Below are positions 9,849-22,458 of a DNA stretch of 64,000 nucleotides, piece after piece. The DNA lies in the NCBI GenBank assembly GCA_964036665.1, contig OZ038527.1:15035835-15099834 (forward strand), given 5' to 3'. Below the pieces are notes generated by a model. That model was not told the DNA's origin. It saw nothing but the letters and a program-made list of their open reading frames with translations, and made no database searches. Both the position numbers and the translations under genes were made by a program. Position 1 is the stretch's first letter. Every line of letters begins with the position of its first letter. The stretch is from Gordius sp. MW1. Taxonomy: Eukaryota > Nematomorpha > Gordioida > Gordea > Gordiidae.

Positions 9849-11400
9849 ATTGCTATGCAATTTATGGGCTCGTTTTTTGGTTGTCCGTCCGTTGTCCGTT
9901 GTCCGTTACCCTCCCTATCTATTTGCATTGGGTATATTAGGTTATCGATTTTTTAAATTAATGCATGAGAAAGAGGTGCCCCACTCCTCATCTCTATCTC
10001 CCTCGCTGTGTTATTTTTTAAATTAATGCATAAGAGGTGCCCCACCCCTCATCTCTATCTCCCTCGGTGTGTTATATATAAGATTTGTTAAATTATCTAT
10101 TATATAATAAACATAGATAAAAGTTGTTTACTTTTAATGCTATGCAATTTAACTAGTTATATAATAAACATAAATAAAAGTTGTTTACTTTTTAATTGCT
10201 ATGCAATTTAACTAGTTTTGGGGTTAGAATCCCGGAGTTTTTTTGACTCTTATGTTTGTTCTTGTTACTATCATTGATAATAAGAATTTTTGGCCGTCCG
10301 CTGGCTGCTGACCAATGTTATATAATAAACATAAATAAAAGTTGTTTACTTTTAATTGCTATGCAATTTAACTAGTTTTTGGGTTAGAATCCCGGGTTTT
10401 TTTGACTCTTATGATTGTTCTTGTTACTATCATTGATAATAAGACTTTTTGGCCGTCCGTTGGCTGCTGACCACTGAAAAAAATGACCATTGGCCAAAAT
10501 GTGAATCCGAGTTTATTTTTTCGTTTTTTTTGACTATTATGATTGTTCCTGTAACTACCATTGCTATTATGACTTTTTGGCCGTCCGCTGGCTCCTGACC
10601 GATGGAAAAAATGACCATTGGCCAAAATGTGAATCGAAAATATTTTTTTCGTTTTTTTTTGACTATTATGATTGTTCCTGTTCCTACCATTGCTATTATC
10701 ACTTTTTGGCCGTCCGCTGGCTGCTGACCAATGGAATAAAATGACCATTGGCCAAAATGTGATTCGAAAACTTTTTTTTCGTTTTTTTTGACTATTATGA
10801 ATTTATATCCACTTTTACCGTGTCCTGGCTGCTGACCAATGGAAAAAAATGACCAATGGCCAAAATGTGATTTGAAAATTTTTTTTTCGTTTTTTTTACT
10901 CTTATGAATTTATATTCACTTTTACCGTGTCCTGGCTGCTGACCAATGGAAAAAAATGACCATTGGCCAAAGTGAGCATCAAAATTTTTTTTTCCATTTT
11001 TTTGGCTATCATTGACTTATAGAGTATCTGTTGGTACTGACCAATAGAGAAAAAGTGACCATTGGCCAAATTTTTGATTTTTTTAATTAAAAATTGTTCA
11101 AATTCAACAAAACATTTCTCCCAACAATTCTGCAAATTCTTAACATTGTGTTGTTTTATAATATAATGTTTGTTAGACCCATAATCAATAAAAACTAATG
11201 TAATACGCAACAAGATGCAAACACTAAATCTAACCCTAACCCTTGCCTATATTACATTTTGCCTATATCATTTTGCCTATAATGGAAAATTTGTATAAAT
11301 AATTAATTAATCATTAGGCTTTTAATACCCCCCTATAGGCATTCTCGCCCCTTCCCACCTTTCTCGCCCATAAATTGCATAGCAAATATGATACATTTAT
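9849..11400 (+). mobile_element. HINE-like element A2, 3'-truncated (copy 1)
   Basis: It has the same 5' end and minisatellites as A1, and the 3' subterminal inverted repeat is present at about 11368-11387. The sequence then stops matching at about 11400, before the pyrimidine tract and hairpin. It is followed directly by TTAATTGCTATGCAATTG, which looks like the start of another copy. A2 therefore lacks the family's 3' terminus. Confidence 0.7.
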
Positions 11401-12388
11401 ATTAATTGCTATGCAATTGATATTAGTTCTAACAAACTTATTAGGCCTCGTCATGAAAGAACACTAAAGAGGAACAAAAGCTATGCATGATTCTCGGAAT
11501 TTAAAAAACAATTTGTAATTAGAAATATACGCTTGGTGCGCGGGGAGGTGTTAAAAAGACTTTTTATATAAGATAATTAACGAGTATGGTTTAATGTCAC
11601 CGATTGGCGTTCCAAGTGGAGTTAATGAGGAAAGAGGAATTTCTTTGTAAGGGATAAGATGCTGGCTGCTGATGAATGTCGTAGAGATCAAATTTAGGTT
11701 GAGCGGAAAGAGCGTCTCGAGAGTTCGATACGCCCGTGGTCAGATTACCTTAAGGTTAAATTATTCCTAGGGGTTTAATACCTAGGCAAAACAGCAGTGG
11801 CCATAATGGGATGTCTTGCTGAATACCGTCAGCAGAGTTTATGATATATATTCTTTAAATTGTAAAATGGAAACAATTTAACATGCATTAAGAAAGGCTA
11901 TATCAATTTAGGCAACTATTGAGAAATTTCGGGCGGTAATCCATTCCAAGTGCGTTTGAAGCTATTTCGCCTCCTCCAGACTTGAATTGCGCTATAGCGC
12001 GGATTTCCACAGCTTGGTTTTTGATCCGCATATTTTACATTTAGCGCTTAGTCTGCCAAGAATATAGTCCAAACCTGTTCGGTGTATCAGAGGTCATATT
12101 TGTTTAAACATTTTTACCCTAACCCGCCCCGGTCTAATTTTTTAACTAAATTTCCCGCCCGGGCCCGATTTCTAAGTGACTGCCCGTCCATTACCGAATC
12201 GTAAAAGCTGCCCGAACAGCCCAGCCCGATTTGATGATTTTTTTTAATTTTCTGACAGAATTTTCGTTATACTTTACAAGAATTTTAAATCTAATTCTCG
12301 ATTTTTTCTTGTAAATAACTACCATTAATAAATATCATTCAATTAATTAAAAAAAATGTATAAAATAATACATAAAAAAATTATATAC
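11401..12388. other. Unassigned stretch, includes a GC-rich hAT-like terminus
   Basis: 11440-12050 has balanced composition and may be a decayed repeat; I recognise no family. At about 12120-12240, repeats such as CCCGCCCGGGCCCGA resemble the GC-rich termini of the hAT-like elements. A possible partner end lies at about 15288-15360. Copies recur in the other two units, partly lost in the gap of copy 3. Confidence 0.35.
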
Positions 12389-12491
12389 TACGCCTGTGGA
12401 TTTCGAATCGAATATTTTAAGTATTCGATTCGTATTCGAGACTTTTATTTAAAAAAATATTCGATTCGAAATTCGTCGAATATTAAAAAAA

Positions 12492-14644
12492 CTCGGGCCT
12501 TCGGCCCTCGTGGGAAGGGGGAGAAGGGAAAAGGAGTAGGGGAAGGGAAGAGGGGAAGGGGGAACTCTTCTATACTCCGTATAAACGTAGCATATTTGCT
12601 ATGCAATTTATGGGCGAGAAAGGTGGGAAGGGGCGAGAATGCCTATAGGGGGTATTAGATGCAAAATAATTAGTTAATTAGTTATAGGCCCTTGTAGGGG
12701 AGGACATAGGGTAATTATCAATGTTAACCAATTCAAAAACGAACAAAAAAATTCGATTTATTTGGCCAATGGTCATTTTTTTATTGGTCAGTAGCCAGCG
12801 GACGGTCAAAAATTCATATTATCATTGGTATTAACATGAACAAATATTAATTTAATTTAAAAAAATTTAAAAAAAAAATTTTCCCCTCCCTGACTTGAAC
12901 CCCACACCTCCAGTTCACAAGCCGGCGCTATAACCACTATACCATGGTGGCTTTAAAATAGTTGAAGTTATTATGTTATTTATATAGATAATGAAATAAT
13001 AAAGTTGTGTTTTATGTTTAGAAAATCAATATATTTCGTCGGTCAGTAGCCAGCGGACGGTCAAAAAGTCATATTATCAATGGTATTAACAAAAACAAAA
13101 TATTAATTTAATGTAAAAAAAAAATTAAAAAAAAAAGTTTTTTTTTAGTTTTAAAAAAGGGCTAAATTCTTAAACTACCAGCCCGATTCGCTCGAAACTT
13201 TACCCGTAGGTGCCCAGGGCGGCCGGGGGTAAAATAATCTTTTCAGATTCCTAAAATACCTTTTCATTTTAAAAATATCGGACATTTCCCTGCCACACGT
13301 GCGGTGTAATATCTATGACACGTATAAAAATTTTACTAATTATATAAACTTACGCGCGCCATCTAATAAAGTACAATTCGTGTTTGAGTTTAATAGTAGA
13401 TTCAATTTAATTAGAAATAACGGGCTATGATTATACCTTTGAAGGAGGTTTCGAATTTTGTGTTAGTTTCTATCGATATATTTTATCGTAAATTAGAATC
13501 TAATACCTATATTATTTTTTTAAATATTATAGGTTTTCTATGAAATCACAATCTAATTAAATGAAATATATTAACCCAATAAAAAAATATATAAGCATTT
13601 ATAAGGTTAAAAATATATATTACATAGTTGGCTGTCAGTTAGACCATCTATAATAAATTTTTAGGTTATATATAAAATTTGGCCAATGTTCATTTTTTTC
13701 ATTGGTAAGCAGCCAGGACACGGTAAAAGTGGATATAAATTCATAAGTCAAAAAAAACGAAAAAAAAAATTTTCGAATCACATTTTGGCCAATGGTCATT
13801 TTTTCCATTGGTCAGCAGCCAGGACACGGTAAAAGTGGATATAAACTTATAATAGTCAAAAAAAAACTAAAAAAAATTTTCGAATCACATTTTGGCCAAT
13901 GGTCATTTTTTTCCATTGGTCAGCAGCCAGGACACGGTAAAAGTGGATATAAATTCATAATAGTCAAAAAAAAACTAAAAAAAAATTTTCGAATTACATT
14001 TTGGCCAATGGTCATTTTTTTCCATTGGTCAGCAGCCAGGACACGGTAAAAGTGGATATAAATTCATAATAGTCAAAAAAAACGAAAAAAAAAATTTCGA
14101 ATCACATTTTGGCCAATGGTAATTTTTTTCCATTGGTCAGCAGCCAACGGACGGCCAAAAAGTCATAATAGCAATGGTAGTAACAGGAACAATCATAATA
14201 GTCAAAAAAAAACGAAAAAATAAACTCGGATTCACATTTTGGCCAATGGTCATTTTTTCATTGGTCAGCAGCCAGCGGACGGCCAAAAAGTCTTATTATC
14301 AATGATAGTAACAAGAACAATCATAAGAGTCAAAAAAAACTCCGGGATTCTAACCCCAAAACTAGTTAAATTGCATAACCAAAATTTAAATATAGATATA
14401 CTTATGCATTAATTTAACGTAGCAATTAAAACCCGACCCCGCCCGAAAGCGAGGGAGATAGAGATGAGGGGTGGGGCACCTCTTGATAGAGATGAGGGGT
14501 GGGGCACCTCTTTCTCATGCATTAATTTAAAAAAGCGATAACCTAATATACCCAATGCAAATAGATAGGGAGGTAACGGACAACGGACAACGGACGGACG
14601 GACGGACGGACACCAAAAAACGAGCCCATAAATTGCATAGCAAT
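12492..14644 (-). mobile_element. HINE-like element A3, inverted, with internal extra sequence (copy 1)
   Basis: Read on the minus strand it starts with ATTGCTATGCAATTTATGGG at 14644. It has six or more units of minisatellite 2 between 14330 and 13680, then about 900 bp not found in A1. That extra part includes a tRNA-like sequence and two lone repeat units. It ends with the GGGCC-GAA-GGCCC hairpin at the 12492 end and a T-run. It lies inside a hAT-like element (12389-15238). A1 and A3 face each other in opposite orientation within each unit. Confidence 0.7.
12884..12953 (-). ncRNA. Degenerate tRNA-like sequence (A and B boxes) inside A3, copy 1
   Basis: Minus strand: TGGTATAGTGGTTA matches a pol III A box. 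GGTTCAAGTC, about 31 nt further on, matches a B box; that is tRNA-like spacing. The acceptor, anticodon and T stems do not pair convincingly, so I do not call a working tRNA. It may be a tRNA pseudogene or the head of a SINE caught in the element. Confidence 0.4.
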
Positions 14645-15238
14645 TAATAAGGATTCGAATTCGATTCAAATATTTTTCAAGTTTCTTTAACTCTTAAATA
14701 TCGAATTAAATTGATTTTAACAATTTAAAAATTTATTCAAAACGCAAAGGTTGAATATAAAAATATTAAAGGCGAAAAGGATAAAGTATCGATATTCCTA
14801 AAACAATGAAGAATTGTTTAGACAGTTTTCTATTTGATCCTAAACCTTTAACTTATTTTCTTCTTCAGTAAATATAAAAATAACATTAAACATTAAATAG
14901 CGGTTAACCTAAAATGTTAGCAAAAATATTGGAAATTTTTTGGAAGTTGAACCCCATATTACATGTAAAAAGCTATTTTCAATATATTTTGTGTACGCTT
15001 ATAAAATTTAAATTTCGTGATCGGGGAAAATAACTAATTTGCGGAAAGACGAACACAGCTTAATTATTTTCGTCTTGTTATATTAAAATAACTATAAAGT
15101 AAAATTCATTTTTCAAATACCTTTTTCAAGATTCGATTAGGATTTTCGAATCTCATCAGTTAAATATTCGATTCGAAATTTGGACCTAAGGATTCGAAAT
15201 CGGTCCAAAATTTGAATCGAGTATTTCAAAGAGGCGTA

Positions 15239-16797
15239 TAATATACTTTATAAATAAATCTCGGTAAGTCCTTGCCAGAATTTATTTTATGGTGCACGCC
15301 CGGACCTGCCCAAAAATCTAAATTTAGGGCAGGTGCAGGGCCGGCCCATGGGTCGTGCATTTTGGGGTTCTTAAATACCACCATCTCAGTTATTAATTTA
15401 TAGTGGGGCGAAAAAATAAAAGGCTACATTTAGGGCACTAGACCTTTTTCTTAAGTTAATGAGGTTGGTGGGAGTGCACAAGAAAAGTCTAAAGTGGTCT
15501 AGATGAGATAGTTCTATAATGTGCGCTGCGCGTAGGCTGTTGAGTCCTGCCTGTGTCAAAGAGCGCTGAAAATATTAATTGTTGTAGGAACTTCTATGGT
15601 TTAGCGGAGAAATCTTGAAGGACTTGATGAATTGGATTGGTTAAAAGTAGGTTAGGCAAGTGAGCGTTTAGCAATTAGTGATTTTAGCGCATAGTTGTTG
15701 TCAGGCGATGTTTTATTATTTACCTTAAACTTAAGAGGTGATAGAGTTTGTATGTGGTTATAGCGATGGGTCACCTATATTTTGCCAATTTGTTACACGG
15801 GTTTTTATACTTACCCTTTACATCGACCCATTCACCTAAATAGTCATGATTGTATTAGGGAGACCGTAAGGCACATATGCCAGGTTGTTAAGAGATTTTG
15901 TTTTATCATTTATTGACGAATGAGTTTTGATCATTTAAAAAAAATGTAAAATGGAATTAAAGAATATAAGAATCTCATAGGATAGGATTAGTTGAAGATA
16001 CTAGCTGTGAGATTGAATTCATTGGAATGGAATATGTAGGAGAATTATATAGCATAAAGCTAGAACTTTAGCTAATATCTTTTATCCTTAAAACTTTCGT
16101 TATATTTAGCCAATAAAATGTTTTTTTAATAAATGCATTCTTTAAATTTTATATACAGAAAGGAAAAATGCATTTATATATTCTAAACAATTCACAATAG
16201 TGTTAAAATATAACCGTTTAGAATTTATATTTCAGGTTTGTCTAAAAATCTTTTATGTTACTATTTATCTAAAATGAACAAACCGTGATCGAGGTGATTT
16301 AGATTTCAGCTTTACCATACCCAAATAACTTTTAAAGTAATTTGAGAAGGTCACATTAATTGTCACAAAAATTTACCTACCATAAGCGTGACATCAAATC
16401 ACGGCTTAGTCGTCACTTACCTAGCCAAAAAATTTTTGTTATCAGACAAGTGCATCACTTCCTAGATACATAAGCAGTCCTTGTAGGGTATTAACCCTAA
16501 GGCGCTAAAAAATCACACTATTACAAATTGTCTAAATGAATGAGACATGTTAAAGTATGCCTTTAAATGTACACATTACTAATTATATAAATATTCCATG
16601 ATCTTATATAAAATCTTGTTTTAACAAAGTCATACTTCAAAATGCTTTATTTGTAAAAAAATAGGCTTTGTCTTTATCGTCAAAAATCGATAACGAAGTT
16701 CACAACTTGTACATGTTTAGAATTTTGAGTAAAATTCGATTGATAAAAATAACGACACAATCGTTGTCAAACTTGGAAACGCCGTTAAAAATTCAAT
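15239..16797. other. Unassigned end of the unit (copy 1)
   Basis: It contains a short stem-loop (ACCTGCCC and GGGCAGGT around a 15-nt loop, about 15310-15340) within a GC-rich patch. The remainder is AT-rich DNA with no gene or element that I recognise. It recurs at 27787-29345 and 34877-36437. Confidence 0.4.
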
Positions 16798-17752
16798 AAA
16801 AAAATACTGTGAACTTGAACTAGTTAGTTTTTTTAAGATTGAACTTAAACTAGTTATTTTTTTCAAATTCTGAACTTAAACTTGAACTATACAATATAAT
16901 TGAGCTAGTTCATCACAAATATATTATTTAAAATAAATTTATAAGAGGAGTTATTGTTTGTATATGCATCAACAATTTGACGTGCATTGTCTTCGCGGTA
17001 ATCATACAGACATATAGTAACCGCGCATTTTTGATTTTAAAAACACAAAAAAGTTCTTGCTTGTTTTATTGTCAGCACTTAGTAAGATTTAGCTAATTAA
17101 TGTGATTTATAAAAGCCTGTAATTTTTGCTCTGAAGTAGGTATAGGAACGAGTATAGAGGTGCATACTCACAATGGTTTAGATTTCTTAGATATAAGACG
17201 TGATAATTCTAATAAAGAATTAATTGAAGACTATATTAAACTCAATAATACCTCATTTGATATATTTGATGAATTTCCAAATCTAAAACATATTTTTATC
17301 AAATATTAGGCTTGTCTCCCATCTAGTGCTCCAGTTGAAAGACTTTTTAGTTTGGGAAAACTTATATTTGGAGATAAGCGTTCTTATTTATTAAATGATA
17401 ATTTTGAAAACAATATTTTATTAAAGCCCAATTCACATCTACTTTTACATGATTTTTATTATAAATTATAATTGTATATTGTTTTTAATAAAGATTTTAA
17501 ACATTGTATAGTTGATGCTTTTGTCATATATGAATATTTCCTTAAATTAGATTTTCAAATATATAATTAATGAACTATAAAATTTATTTAAAATTGGATA
17601 GGATTCAAAAAAAAAAGATTTTATTCAGGAATCATTTCCTAAAACCCCTTGGATTTGATTTAAACTTTATCATATTTAAAAAAATGAACTGAACTTTGAA
17701 CTGAACTAGTTATTTTTGTAAAATTGAACTATTAACTTGAACTAACAGCTCT
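16798..17752 (+). mobile_element. hAT relic, left end missing (copy 2)
   Basis: It corresponds to 4227-5180 of copy 1. The first 76 bp and the left target duplication are absent because the unit boundary lies inside the element. The right end and the right AATGACAT octamer are present. Confidence 0.85.
17148..17471 (+). pseudogene. hAT transposase C-terminal remnant (copy 2)
   Basis: Same relic as at 4576-4899, including the internal TAG. Here it lies in a hAT element whose left end is removed by the triplication junction. Confidence 0.85.
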
Positions 17753-18189
17753 AATGACATACTATTTTTTATTATTCTTAAGGCTTGTAAGGGTGGGGCA
17801 AAAAGTCAATGAATTGCGCAGTTCCAGATTTTGACGTTTTAAGGATATCGGCAGAAGCGAGAGGGTCCTTGTTTTAGTGAGATAGCGAGTACACCGGAAT
17901 GAAATCATATGCCAAACAAAATCCATGTTCTTAAAAAGCTAGCGTTTGACCATCAGATCTTTTGCTCGCATAAACCTCTTTGTTCATAGACTGTGGGTTT
18001 GAGGATAGAAAGGAAATTATCCTTGTTCAAAGATCTGTGGGTTTAAACATAGAAGAAAAACCATTTGTTAAAATAGTGATGGTCAGCTTGCTTACAGCAG
18101 TACGGGGTAGGTAACGAGCATAATTGCAATTGCAGGGGAGTTCATTAGGTTTTTTATTATTATTACGCGTTAACAAGTGGCGGCAATTA

Positions 18190-18442
18190 CAGCGTTTACC
18201 TAAACTTTTGCACTTCGTATTCCTCTCCTGCACACTAGTAGGAGAGAAAAGGGGCGTTTAACATGAATCGCTCATTCCTTCTCTCGCCTTCGCATGTAAC
18301 ACACTCCTTCCCCAACCTTACATGTTATTTTGCAACTCATACACCATATTTGCAATTTTTTATAAATTGGTCGTTTTTTGTATAAATTAGTGAATTTTTT
18401 TCAATTTTTTCTAGTACAGTTTAAATTAATTAAACTTAAATT
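18190..18442. repeat. Left arm of the long inverted repeat (copy 2)
   Basis: Same arm as at 5618-5870, repeated in the second unit. Its partner is at 21643-21907. Confidence 0.8.
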
Positions 18443-18443
18443 A

Positions 18444-20314
18444 ATTGCTATGCAATTTATGGGCTCGTTTTTTGTTGTCCGTCCGTTGTCTGTCCGTCCG
18501 TTACCCTCCCTATCTATTTGCATTGGGTATATTAGGTTATCGCTTTTTTAAATTAATGCATGAGAAAGAGGTGCCCCACCCCTCATCTCTATCTCCCTCG
18601 CTGTGTTATTTTTAATTGCTATGCATAAGAGGTGCCCCACCCCTCATCTCTATCTCCCGGTGTGTTATATATAAGATTTGTTAAATTATCTATTATATAA
18701 ACATAAATAAAAGTTGGTTACTTTTAATTGCTATGCAATTTAACTAGTTATATAATAAACATAAATAAAAGTTGTTTACTTTTATTTGCTATGCAATTTA
18801 ACTAGTTTTTGTTATATAATAAACATAGATAAAAGTTGTTTACTTTTAATGCTATGCAATTTAACTAATTATATAATAAACATAAATAAAAGTTGTTTAC
18901 TTTTAATTGCTATGCAATTTAACTAGTTTTGGGGTTAGAATCCCGGAGTTTTTTTTGACTCTTATGATTGTTCTTGTTACTATCATTGATAATAAGAATT
19001 TTTGGCCGTCCGCTGGCTGCTGACCAATGAAAAAAATGACCATTGGCCAAAATGTGAATCGAAATTATTTTTTTCGTTTTTTTTGACTATTATGATTGTT
19101 CCTGTTTCTACCATTGCTATTATGACTTTTTGGCCGTCCGCTGGCTGCTGACCAATGTTATATAATAAACATAAATAAAAGTTGTTTACTTCTAATTGCT
19201 ATGCAATTTAACTAGTTCTTGGGTTAGAATCCCGGAGTTTTTTTGACTCTTATGATTGTTCTTGTTACTATCATTGATAATAAGACTTTTTGGCCGTCCG
19301 TTGGCTGCTGACCAATGAAAAAAATGACCATTGGCCAAAATGTGAATCCGAGTTTATTTTTTCGTTTTTATTTGACTATTATGATTGTTCCTGTTACTAC
19401 CATTGCTATTATGACTTTTTGGCCGTCCGCTGGCTCCTGACCGATGGAAAAAATGACCATTGGCCAAAATGTGAATCGAAATTATTTTTTTCGTTTTTTT
19501 TGACTATTATGATTGTTCCTGTTCCTACCATTGCTATTATGACTTTTTGGCCGTCCGCTGGCTGCTGACCAATGGAATAAAATGACCATTGGCCAAAATG
19601 TGATTCGAAAACTTTTTTTTCGTTTTTTTTGACTATTATGAATTTATATCCGCTTTACCGTGTCCTGGCTGCTGACCAATGGAAAAAAATGACCATTGGC
19701 CAAAATGTGATTCGAAAATTTTTTTTTCGTTTTTTTTAATCTTATGAATGTATATCCACTTTTACCGTGTGCTGGCTGCTGACCAATGGAAAAAAATGAC
19801 CATTGGCCAAAGTGAGCATCAAAATTTTTTTTTCCGTTTTTTTTGGCTATCATTGACTTATAGAGTATCTGTTGGTACTGACCAATATAGAAAAAGTGAC
19901 CATTGGCCAAATTTTTGATTTTTTTATTAAAAATTGTTCAAATTCAACAAAAAATTTCTCCCAACAATTCTGCAAATTCTTAACATTGTGTTGTTTTATA
20001 ATATAATGTTTGTTAGACCCATAATCACTAAAGGCCATAAAAACTAATGTAATACGCAACTAGATGCAAACACTAAATCTAACCCTAACCCTTGCCTTAC
20101 ATTTTGCCTATAATGGAAAATTTGTGTAAATAATTAATTAATCATTAGGCATTTAATACCCCCCTGTAGGCATTCTCGCCCCTTCCCACCTTTCTCGCCC
20201 ATAAATTGCATAGCAAATATGATACATTTATACGAAGTACAGATGAGTCGTCCCCCCTTCCCTTCCCCTCTTCCCTTCCCTTCTCCCCCTTCCCACGAGG
20301 GCCGAAGGCCCGAG
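18444..20314 (+). mobile_element. HINE-like element A1 (copy 2)
   Basis: Same structure as 5872-7720. It has one additional AAGAGGTGCCCCACCCC block near its 5' end (about 18627). Confidence 0.7.
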
Positions 20315-20705
20315 TTTTTTTTTTAATGATCAATTTTTTTAATTTAAAGTTTATTCAACCTTAAAAATAAAATTTTGTCATGTATACGTTTATTGTCGAA
20401 AAAATAATGTAAAATACAATAAAATATGAATATTGTAAAACAAAAGAAATGCATGTAAATTTTAATAATCAATATATTCATTATTCAAACACGGGTCAAT
20501 TATCTTTTTACATGGGAAAAATAGTTTCAACAATCTTCTGAAGTAATCTAACGATTAATGTACTATTATTGTATATGTAAAAATAATTTTATAAAATACC
20601 AAAATAATGAACAAATTTAGACGAGAAAAAAATTATGAAAGGCGCAGGGTCAGTTACAAGAGTTCCCAAAACACATTTAACAGTAAATAAGGGGTGAGGT
20701 ACATG

Positions 20706-21412
20706 TAGAGCCTGCACGGGCCGCCTTAAGCTCGACCTTGCCCGAGCCCGGCCCGACCCGATTGGGCTTCGGGCCGGGCTCTGACAGAATTTAATAAAAC
20801 AATCGGGCCTCGGGTCGGGTTTGATGGGGCGGCCCGACCCGAGGCTCGAGCCCGGCCCGAATTGACTAAAGCAAACTTATTTTTTTAATAAAATATGATT
20901 TAAACTAACTCAACTCGATATTAAATAGTTATCTTCATACACCATACATAATATAGCTTCCAACCTTTAGCTTTTTCCCCCTGTCTATTAAAATATTTTG
21001 ACCTAAATTGCTAATCGTATTGTAGTATTTAAATATATTTCTATAGCTGTTACTTTAGAAATAAAATAAGGAAATATTTTAAAAAGTTTTTTATTTGGGA
21101 CTGTTAGATAAAACATATTTTATAAAGTTAGATATCCAGTTTTAAATTATTAGCTAAATAAATTGTAGCGAGTGAAAATAAAATTTTATTCAAACTTATC
21201 CCAGTTTTAAATTACGAGTAACAATTTAATGCAATTTATATGATAAAACAATTTTCAAAAATTTAAAAATAAATTTTTAAAATTTTCAATTTGAAAAATC
21301 GGGGTTCGGGTCGGGCCAAAAAAAGTTGTTCGGGCTCGGGTCGGGCAAAATAACTGAAACGTCGGGCTCGGGCCGGGCTCGGGCAGAAAAAATTTCATTA
21401 TGCAGGGCTCTA
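20706..21412. mobile_element. GC-ended hAT-like element (copy 2)
   Basis: Same element as 8112-8817, with single-base differences only. Confidence 0.6.
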
Positions 21413-21642
21413 GCTACGTACATGCCACATGCCAAATAGGGAGACGGAAAGAGTTAGTGAAATTAGATTTTCATCCAGGAAATATACTATAATATACACC
21501 ATGTTTTATTAAAGCCGTTAACAAAAAATTTACCAAAAAAATTATATAAATAATGAAAATCACGACAATAAACGTATACATGACAAAATTTCATTTTTAA
21601 GGGTGAATAAACTTTAAATAAAAAAAAATAGTCATTAAAAAA

Positions 21643-21907
21643 ATTTAAGTTTAATTAACTTAAACTATACTAGAAAAAATTTGAAAAATTTCACTAATTT
21701 ATACAAAAAACGACCATTTTATAAAAAAGTGCAAAATATGGTGTATGAGTTGCTAAATAACATGTAAGGTTGGGGAAGGAGTGTGTTACATGCGAAGGGG
21801 AGAGAAGGAATGAGCGATTCATGTTAAACGCTATGATGATTACCCCTTTTCTCTCCTACTAGTGTGCAGGAGAAAAATACGAAGTGCAAAAGTTTAGGTA
21901 AACGCTG
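21643..21907. repeat. Right arm of the long inverted repeat (copy 2)
   Basis: Same arm as at 9049-9312, in the second unit. Confidence 0.8.
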
Positions 21908-21920
21908 TATAAGGCACAAG

Positions 21921-22078
21921 CATAGGTGTAGCCAGGGGGTGGCAGGGAGGGGCTGCTGCCCCCTTTAAAATAAAAATCCTTAAAGATTTAACATAATTAT
22001 GGCTAAAGTTTCAAATCATTTTGCCCCTCCTTGAGTCGTTATTGCCGCCCTCTAAATCCAATCATGGTTACGCCCATG
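21921..22078. mobile_element. 158-bp MITE (copy 2)
   Basis: Same element as 9326-9483; the left end reads CATAGGTGTAGCC. Confidence 0.6.
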
Positions 22079-22458
22079 GGCACGCACAAGGCACATCGTC
22101 AAAGGCCTTCAGAAATGAGAATTTGTTACCAGATAATGTAGACCGAGGTTGTGGCTAGGAAAATCTCCAGCCCTCGGGTCCCTAACGTGATTAGCGTTTA
22201 ATCCTCTGCAGAAGCGGCAATATAAAAAATTATAAGATCATTCCAACAATTTTGAGTGTTTGCTTCCAAGAAAAGATAGTGAACTTTGACAAAGTCCTTC
22301 CATATATGGAAGGCGACATCAAGGATGGTTTCAGGCTGTATAGTAAATGAGAAAATTAGATGATCATTTAATGGTTGCGATAAAAAGTTTTAAGGGAGAT
22401 CGAAGCTAATGAGTAGGGTAACCCCCTAATATTGTTGGGAGAGAGGAAACATTTATTA

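Larger units (their letters stand above)
12389..15238. mobile_element. hAT-like element with TTCGAATCG subterminal repeats, split by A3 (copy 1)
   Basis: The ends are TACGCCTG on the left and TACGCCTC on the right (reverse complement). The flanking octamers TTATATAC (12381-12388) and TAATATAC (15239-15246) match at 7 of 8 bases. Subterminal regions repeat TTCGAATCGAATATT-like words. Without the 2.15-kb HINE-like insertion A3 the element would be about 700 bp, with no coding capacity. Confidence 0.65.
4227..16797. repeat. Copy 1 of the ~12.55-kb tandem triplication
   Basis: The segment beginning AAAAAATACTGTGAAC recurs head to tail with offsets of 12,572 bp (copy 2) and a further 12,548 bp (copy 3). 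The right end is the string TTCAATAA, which in copies 1 and 2 runs directly into AAAAATACTG of the next copy. The copies are nearly identical by eye, differing mainly by homopolymer changes and minisatellite-sized indels. No host gene is visible in the unit. Copy 1 carries the natural left flank, because the hAT element that the breakpoint cuts is complete here. Confidence 0.93.

Noticed and set aside
12884-12953. Functional tRNA gene
   Set aside because: The boxes are good, but the acceptor, anticodon and T stems do not pair.
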